A DNA stretch of 26,424 nt, taken from NCBI GenBank assembly GCA_018398765.1, contig JAHBMJ010000594.1, positions 17,596 to 44,019 on the forward strand, read 5' to 3'. Positions 20,059-26,424 of this stretch are shown in pieces (position 1 is the first letter of the stretch; each line of letters starts with the position of its first letter). The translations under genes and the position numbers were made by a program. This DNA is from Chromera velia (lineage: Eukaryota > Sar > Chromeraceae). Below the pieces are notes generated by a model. It was given only the letters and a program-made list of their open reading frames with translations, did not search any database and was not told the DNA's origin.

Positions 20059-23000
20059 GCGCCAATCAACGGACGGACCTTCATGAAGTCTTCCTCAATC
20101 ACATAGTCTCTGTCGGCTCTGATGGCGAACAGACCTGCACGTAGAAGAGAGAAAAAACAGTAAAAAAAAGAGAAGAGGAACGACGAAAACCGAACAAGAG
20201 AAGAGGGGAGAGAAGAAAATTACAGCGACAGAATGGGCTGAGCCACCTCAGCGGATGGGACACCGCGCGAAGGAGCAGACAGCCAACCAAGCGGAGAGGC
20301 AGGGAGGGAGGAGACACGGGGGCCTTTCCTTTTTTCCGACCTCTTTCTCTCTCATACAGTCGACGGAGAAAGGATGCAAACACGTTCTCAGAATGGCATG
20401 TCATCTGTCAGCCGAATTTGCAGAAAGGCATCAGACGCAGACGAAGAGAGATAGAGAGAGCGCGACCAACCGGCTTCTGTGCAAACATTGCGCAAGTCGG
20501 CACCGTTGAATCCATCACACAGTTTGCACACCGCTTCGTAGTCTGCACACACGCAGAGATCGAGAGAAAAAGCGAACAAATATTCAGAGAGCCAGGTGCC
20601 GTTCAACACATCAATTAAATGCGGGTCTGTTTGCACACAGGACTCAAGCAAGACTGGATGAATGGAAAAAGGAGTTGCACCCGAACCCTCTCGGGCCTGG
20701 AGGCCTCACCCCCTCACATCCGCCCAACCGCCTGTCGGTCTCTGGAACCCCTTTTGCACCCTCAGTTCATAAAAGTTTTTCCGACTCCGTATTTTACACC
20801 CAAACCCACACAGAGGTTAAAACCCAGGGTCCCATACACAAAAGGAGAAGAACCCAAAATGCAATTGTGTTCCGTAGTTTCGAGACAAAACAGAGAGGAG
20901 ACAGGACACCCAAAATGGATTCAAACCAACCACTGTGTCAGGCACAGAACGACAGCATCCGTCACATCAATCAATCTTGTTTCTGCAATCTTCCCCCTTC
21001 AGAGAGGCTTAAAAATCTGGGATCTCTTCTTTCCTCATGAATCAATAAATCTACCCAGCACGCACTTTCTTCATATGGATTTTGGCTGTTGATGCAGCAA
21101 GCATCGAGAGCATCAAGGAAGCAGGCGGGAGAAAAGGAGTAAAACTTCCAGCGAAAGCTGTTTTGTAAGACTGCATGCACAGCCAGCAATATGCGCTTCG
21201 ATCGCGGTCCTACTGGAAAGAAACGGAAGACTCACTGACTTACCGACGTCCCCGCTCTTGGTGATCGAGCTGGCGTGGATTTGGAGAATTTCCATTCGGG
21301 CGACTTCGTTCGGCAGGGGGATCTCCACCTTTCGGTCTGAGAACGAATTACGGGAAGAGGAAGCGAAGATGAAAAGGGTACTACAAAATCCGTTTCCCCG
21401 CTTGTTCGTTTGACGCCATTGGAACGAAATTGGGCACCCCTATTCAATGTGCAGACGAACAGAACGGCAATCACGTCACGGTTTCACACACACGCACAGT
21501 CACCTCGACGCCCACACCCACGCACGCACCTTGTCCTTACACGCGCACACGCACACAGACGACGGGAGAGAGACGGACAAGCAGGCAAACGGAGACAAAA
21601 GGACCGACCGACCAACCGACCGAGTCTGCCAGGTCTCATGAGTGCGGGATCCAGCACGTCGGGTCTGTTGGTTGCCATGATCAATTTGACCTTCCCGAGT
21701 TCGTCGAAGCCGTCCATCTGATTGAGCAGCTGCACTCACTCACTCACTCACTCACTCACTCAGTCGTTTGATGGAAAAGATATCAACGTGGGCTTTGGGA
21801 GTCTCTCTTGGACTTTCATCTGTGTATCTGCCCATCCCTTTCTCTCTCTCTTCTCTTTGGTTGCCTCTGACGGCGTTTGCTATCTGCTTGTTCACTTTCC
21901 CTGCGTGTGCATGAGCCGAAGAGGACACAGACCATACTCAACTTCTCATCGCACTGAGACAATAACACCAGCTTTCAACTCCCGACACTACTAGCTGGAT
22001 ACGGTGGGTGAAGAGGAATAAAAAGGACGGTATGCCACATCAGTAGCGACTGGACACATGGACACACGGGAAAGTGGGGAGGAAGTGGGGAAGAGACAGG
22101 TAGACGGAGGGAGCCACTGCTGACCTCCATAAGAGTTCTCTGGATTTCTCTGTATGCGTTTACTTTCATACAGAATTAAAATTAAATAAACTACAGAATT
22201 AATACAGAATGTATGAAAGTAAACGCATCCCCTGCTGACCTCCATAAGTGTTCTCTGGATTTCTCTGTCGGCAGATGTGCCCTGAGAGAAACGTTTGCCC
22301 CCAATGGCATCAATCTCGTCAATAAAAATGATGCACGGCTCGTGCTCACGAGCGTAAGCTGCAAGGAGGACACGTACACATTGACAAAATCAAAACCGCA
22401 GATGGAAAAGGAAAGGGGTTCCTGCCTGCATTGTTCTGCCTCCCTGCCTCTCATTCCCCTCTGTCTCTCTGCACTCTGTTGAGAGAGGGGCGTTGGATGG
22501 ACCATTTCCGTTCCGTATTTCTTGAAATCACGCATGCAGGCATGTACTATTAATAGCATGACGCACGAAACCACCGCCGTGAAACAAATTGAAAGATCAA
22601 AGACGCAAGCAAGCACAACAGAGAGAGATTCGGTGGATCGATCAATCGTTCGAAGCTGGCCTGTCGGACACAGACATGAATTAAATGAAGGAAGGAGCTA
22701 GGAAGAGGACTGACTGACAGAACATCTCTCGGATGATCCTTGCGGACTCTCCGATGTACTTGTCCACAATTCCTGACGCAACAACCTGCATTTATTTTCA
22801 TACAGAACTCATTTTAATGCATTAACTTCTATATGAAAATAAATGCATGCGGACTCTCCGATGTACTTGTCCACAATTCCTGACGCAACAACCTGCAGGC
22901 ATGATCGATGAGGAGGAAGAGGGAAGATGCCCCCTGCGGTACTTTATCTCTCTCTGTTTTCTTCCTACCTGCCTGACTTCTTTCTAGGAATGCAGGCTTT

Positions 23001-23528
23001 TCAACAAGGCTGGTAGAGTCGGTCCATGCCGACACAACAAAAAGAAACGCCAACAGCGCTCTTTCTGTGGCAAGCGTTCGAAGACACGAGGCGGCCACTC
23101 TAATGTGTGAGAAGATACGCCGAGACACACAGAATCACGGTCCAGAAATGAAACAAGAAAGACTCCTGCAGAGAACGAAAAACTTGCATCAAGTACACTG
23201 CGATTCAGAAAATGAACGCTGACGCACGCACGTGCACACAGAAAGATCTCGGCCCTCCCACATACCCAGCAACCCCCCTACCTTCATGAAGTTGCAGGTC
23301 ATGTTGGAAGCCATGGCTCTGCGGTCATATGATCATGCAATGTCACTCAGTCAGTCAGTCAGTGCGTGCATGGGAAGCATACGAGGAGGAAAGGAAGAAA
23401 AGAAGCAGAAAGGGTGCGGGCCGTCTAGGGGCCCCCCGCAGAAGGTCATATGCGTGGGATGCACGTAGGACTTGTTCATGCTTCTATCGATGCTTGCCAA
23501 TCTGTTTCCATCACCTCCTCTCCCTCTC

Positions 23529-23559
<31 letters not shown>

Positions 23560-25332
23560 TTGCTCTCTCTCCCTCTCTCTCTCTGTCTCCTTCTCTTGCA
23601 AGGGTGAACTGAATTACGTTCTGCATACATGAGTCTTCCTGGAACCCGCTTTAAGCTCCTCTCATCTGTCTGTCTGTCTCCATTCTGACCAACCAACCTT
23701 GCCAAAAGAGTCTTCCCCGTCCCCGGAGGCCCGTACAGAAGGACTCCTGCACGCACGTGCACACACACACTCAAGCTCGTTCATACACACCGGGACAGAG
23801 AGCACGCACACTCACGGGAAAACGTTGAGAAGCAGCACGCATCCCGAAGTGAAGAGCAAAGAACAGAAAGGAGCAAAAGGTGAGGAGATTAGCTGCAGAA
23901 GGACAAATTGTAGCAGATACACAAGATCGTTCTGTATTTCTCTTCTGTCGTCATTTCACTCGGCTATCCATTCATCCTTCGTTTTCCCCTCGTTTCTCTA
24001 GGGAAAAGTGCCGCTTTCATACCTGCCGCTCCAACTCGATGATCGCATCACCCCTGCCGTCCAACCTTGACCTTACCTTTGGGTGTCTTGATCCCAACAC
24101 GCCGGAAGAGTTCAGGATTTGTTAGGGGTAGCTCGATCACCTCCCTCATCTGTCTGATTTGCTCCTGCAGTCCCCCCACCTCCGTGTACGACACCTGCGA
24201 GGTCAAGGCAGGAGAGAGAACAGAAGAAAAGAATACAGGCAGGAGGCAGGGTGCATGGAGGATATTCAGTTTCATTTTGATTGCTTCCTTTCAGATTACG
24301 AAAACTTCTATCTGTATTGCTCGATCACTCGATGGCTTGTTATGTTCTTTCGTTCTTCTTTTGTTTGTTTCCTTGTGTGCTTCCTCCCCTCCTTCCTTTC
24401 TTCCCTTGCCCTCGTTTTCTCTGGCTGACTGAAAAATGCTCAAAGAATAAAACAGCTAGGCGAGTGTATGGGGCGTCTGTTTGGTCAGGCAGCCAGCTCC
24501 GAACGAGCAGACTTAGGGAGAGGTTGTTTTCATACATTTGTCGGTACATGCTCACTCGAAGCGCCCTGAAGAACATGCTCTCTCCGTCTCTTTCCTTGTT
24601 TGCTTCTTCCCTCTGTCTCTTCTGTTCACGGGAGAGAAAGCATCGTGTCCGACAGAGGACAAAAGGAAGGGTGCAGAGGGGAGGGGGAGAGTGCAGGGAA
24701 GGGCAGAAGGGCGAGTGCACGCACGTTGCCTGGGTCTTCGTGGAGCATGTTGAAAACAGAAGGGTCAACCTCACGCGGGAGTTGTCTGAGGATCGTCATC
24801 GTTGTCATGTCCTGCAGAAGGCAAGGCACAAAGGCAAGCCAGCAGGCAGGGACACTGTCTATTCCAGATAAGGGTGTGTGGGGTGGTTTGCGGTCGCACA
24901 GTAGCCTCTGAAGTGGTTCATTATTGACGGGACCTGATAGATCCACTGGCTACTCGAAAGCGTTTGTGCAGGGAGAAGAGGAAAGGGAGGAATTTGCCTT
25001 CAGTGGAGAGGCAAAAAAACGCTGGAGAGGGCAGGATTGCGGATTCGAAATAATTCGAAATAGAAGAACAACGGCAGAATTGTGGAGAGAATGCAAGAAC
25101 CAAGGTGCACATACGGAGCGACAGAGACTGGTGAGGAAGAGAGCCAGACAGGTAGGCGGAAGGAAATTGACGAGGAGTCACCAAGAAGGATCGAGGCGGA
25201 GTCAGCTCACCAATGCGACACGAACGCCAGCCACCAGTTTCGCTTTGTCCAATTTCACCCTCACTCCCACGACATATCGGGGTCCGCTGGACGCCTTCAC
25301 AATGACTGCACATTGCATGGGAAGGGAAACCA

Positions 25333-25363
<31 letters not shown>

Positions 25364-25916
25364 GCGTGGAGGCATGCTACCCCTCGAATGTCGAGGGCGG
25401 ACGAAGAAAGACGCAGACTTCCTGTGAATTGTTCGTCTTGAAGGGAGAGGAGACCGCAATTTTGTCCGTTCCCAAAGAGAAAGGAGACAGAGGCCTCAAG
25501 TACCATGGGAATAAGAGAGGGGCATCAGGGTCGGTTGGCAAGGTGAAAACACGTCTCAGAATAGCAGACCGACATCTTTCTGCGTCCAGCTGTCTGAGCA
25601 CTTCCCCAATAATCTGCCCCACGGACTGAAGCGCCTTCTGATCGTCCTCCGTTTTGTCGTAGGTCTTCTGCAGCTCTTTCAGCGATTCCCTCACTGAGAT
25701 CAAGCAAAAACAGGCATAGATGCTATGAAGTGCCAAAAAATAGTTGCATGCATAAAGGGAAAAAAACAGAGAGAGTGCACAGTAAAAGAGAGGTGGAAAG
25801 TCGTCTCTTTCAGACAACTGACGTTTTTTGACACGTGCCTCGTGCTCCCTGTATTCTTTTATTTTCTTCACATATTTCTGAAGGGCCTCGTCCTTGGCAG
25901 GGTCAGCAGCGGCCAT
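19391..25916 (-). CDS. RPT4: 26S proteasome regulatory particle AAA-ATPase Rpt4 (PSMC6), 14 exons
   Basis: Exons, in gene order, are 25916-25823, 25693-25574, 25305-25211, 24811-24725, 24194-24077, 23746-23698, 23318-23282, 22785-22719, 22358-22240, 21729-21621, 21336-21244, 20542-20471, 20134-20079 and 19453-19391. All are GT-AG with matching phases, giving 392 aa (human Rpt4 is 389). It is one of six ATPases in the 19S base ring that unfold ubiquitinated substrates and thread them into the 20S core. The protein has an N-terminal coiled coil (about 10-60), an OB domain, Walker A GPPGTGKT (177-184), pore loop KYIGE (209-213), Walker B IIFIDE (232-237), the second region of homology MATNRPD (280-286) and arginine fingers R294 and R297. 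The C-terminus is [24 protein letters not shown] and the [17 protein letters not shown] linker mark it as Rpt4 rather than another Rpt. Introns 7 and 9 carry splice-junction elements. Confidence 0.96.
19668..19862. repeat. CTTT/CCTT-rich tract in Rpt4 intron 13
   Basis: About 190 bp of pure pyrimidine-rich tetranucleotides on the plus strand (polypurine in the transcript), ending in CT and CA repeats. Segments such as TTCCTTCCTT are mirror-symmetric, so triplex (H-DNA) formation is possible. It lies between the last two exons. Confidence 0.95.
20024..20055. repeat. (CA)n microsatellite in Rpt4 intron 13
   Basis: About 15 CA units lie some 25 bp from the exon 13 donor (TG repeats in the transcript). 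Confidence 0.95.
21730..21762 (-). repeat. (GAGT)n tract forming the exon 10 acceptor region of Rpt4
   Basis: Read in gene direction, about seven GAGT units run directly into GCAG|CTGCTC. The acceptor therefore has a purine-containing tetranucleotide repeat where a polypyrimidine tract is expected. Confidence 0.85.
22117..22268. mobile_element. Splice-junction element, copy B (Rpt4 intron 9 donor)
   Basis: A 37-bp direct repeat with one mismatch (22117-22153 and 22232-22268) flanks a 75-bp palindromic element (22154-22228) plus three C residues. The element ends are ATGCGTTTACTTTCATACA (22154-22172) and its perfect inverse (22210-22228). The duplicated segment holds the last 29 nt of exon 9 (22240-22268) and 8 nt of intron including the GT donor. 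Using the second donor would add 115 nt and shift the frame. Confidence 0.92.
22741..22897. mobile_element. Splice-junction element, copy C (Rpt4 intron 7 acceptor)
   Basis: A 50-bp perfect direct repeat (22741-22790 and 22848-22897) flanks a palindromic element with 16-bp ends TGCATTTATTTTCATA (22787-22802) and its exact inverse (22832-22847). The left end shares TGCA with the duplication. The duplicated segment holds the first 45 nt of Rpt4 exon 8 and the acceptor. Splicing to the gene-upstream copy would enter the element and meet a stop after about 27 codons. The working acceptor AATGCAG|GTTG is therefore formed partly by the element's own TGCA end. Confidence 0.92.
23530..23559. repeat. 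Poly(C) tract, about 30 bp, in Rpt4 intron 6
   Basis: An uninterrupted run of C on the plus strand, G in the transcript, embedded in a CTCT-rich context between exons 6 and 7. Confidence 0.9.
25335..25364. repeat. Poly(G) tract, about 30 bp, in Rpt4 intron 2
   Basis: An uninterrupted run of G on the plus strand, C in the transcript. It lies about 30 bp upstream of the exon 3 acceptor in gene direction and may act as its pyrimidine tract. Confidence 0.9.
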
Positions 25917-26424
25917 CTTCTCTCACTGGCCTCTCTCTCTCTCTCTGTGAATTCCAGGTGGCAAGAGACGAGGACTCCAGGAAGCGATGAAGGATCGTAT
26001 CCCGACTTGTGGACGCACTCGCGGGAACGGGGTGGGGAAAAGAATAGCGCCTGACGGAAGCCGAGGACGCCTTTGTACTACAGACCAAGGACCCAAGTGT
26101 GTACTACCAGAGGTTATGCGTTGTATTCATCTGAAAGCAGCTAGGAGGAGTCATTCCCGATCGAGCCAGCCAGCAGCGAGTGCAGGGGAGCTCAATTAAT
26201 GCTCAGCTCATCATTGCACGCGGTGGCGGCGGGAAAAAGCGGCGGCGCGCAAAAGCTCCCATTTCAGGTCATGCAGGTCATTGCAGGTCGGGTCAGGTCA
26301 GGCGTTGAGATTGGCTTGAAGCCCTCAGATGAGAGGTTGGCCCCGAAAAGCTAGCTTCATACACTAAAAAAAAAAATGAGTTTGATTTTTTTTTAAATTC
26401 TGATTTTATAGTTTTTGTAGAGTT
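25917..26424 (-). promoter_or_regulatory. Upstream region of Rpt4
   Basis: CT repeats lie just upstream of the ATG (25931-25946). About 310 bp upstream is a GC-rich block (about 26220-26252) with GCGGGAAAAAG and GCGCGCAAAAG, which resemble E2F/DP sites. Nearby are iterated CAGGTCA/CAGGTCG units (26264-26300). The last 60 bp turn AT-rich. No coding region is evident. Confidence 0.35.

Noticed and set aside
19601..20065. Lys/Arg/Glu-rich minus-strand frame and the Phe/Leu/Ser-rich plus-strand counterpart
   Set aside because: Both are products of the CTTT/GAAA tract in Rpt4 intron 13.
24005..24030. GCTTTCATACC near Rpt4 exon 5 as a fourth splice-junction element
   Set aside because: Only nine bases match the element end; there is no inverted partner and no flanking duplication.
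25202..25459. Proline-polymer extension of the Rpt4 OB-domain exon
   Set aside because: The proline run is the poly(G) tract in intron 2; the exon starts at 25305 after a clear acceptor, where family similarity begins.

Overview
The window is nuclear DNA from a photosynthetic eukaryote. The evidence is split genes with GT-AG introns, a secondary-plastid light-harvesting protein with a bipartite (signal plus transit) leader, and a eukaryote-only proteasome ATPase. Red-lineage light-harvesting sequence, a very intron-rich proteasome gene, and abundant microsatellites and inverted-repeat elements best fit an alveolate alga such as a chromerid (Chromera-like). That assignment is inference; a stramenopile or dinoflagellate relative is not excluded.

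Layout. 1-970: probable 3' end of a gene for a Ser/Pro/Arg-rich disordered protein. 970-4350: AT-rich intergenic DNA with (TCTG)n/(GT)n tracts, a nested inverted-repeat element (1700-2265) and a diverged direct repeat pair (2597-2973 and 3941-4280). 4561-7162: a long pseudogene of an F-box/leucine-rich-repeat type, one coherent frame broken by ten stops and one frameshift. 7272-7932: a fold-back element with iterated arms. 8041-10087: repeats, including about 400 bp of TG-rich DNA. 10088-11991 (minus): a two-exon gene for an unrecognised single-pass membrane protein. 11992-12746: divergent promoter region. 12747-16076 (plus): a complete seven-exon chlorophyll-binding LHC gene (206 aa). 16077-19390: intergenic DNA with a 1.2 kb inverted-repeat-bounded element holding coding relics. 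19391-25916 (minus): a complete 14-exon gene for the 26S proteasome ATPase Rpt4/PSMC6 (392 aa). 25917-26424: its upstream region.

The main discovery candidate is a family of tiny (44-75 bp) inverted-repeat elements, ends TGCRTTTAYTTTCATAC, found three times in two unrelated genes. Each copy sits at an exon-intron junction and is flanked by an unusually long direct duplication (24, 37 and 50 bp) that contains the exon edge plus 5-8 nt of intron. Every insertion therefore duplicated a splice site: a 5' site in LHC intron 5, a 5' site in Rpt4 intron 9, and a 3' site in Rpt4 intron 7. In each case only the exon-proximal copy keeps the protein in frame. This looks like an introner-like or MITE-like invader that is tolerated, or targeted, through splice-junction duplication. 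A second genome-level signal is that 5' splice sites often start GTNNGTNNGT, as if donors were expanding into tetranucleotide microsatellites. One LHC acceptor has a 90-bp alternating pyrimidine-purine tract in place of a polypyrimidine tract.

Functionally, the three intact genes (LHC, Rpt4 and the membrane protein) show no shared pathway. Their proximity is ordinary eukaryotic gene packing. All exon models were derived by hand from reading frame, GT-AG signals and recalled family conservation; no search was run.
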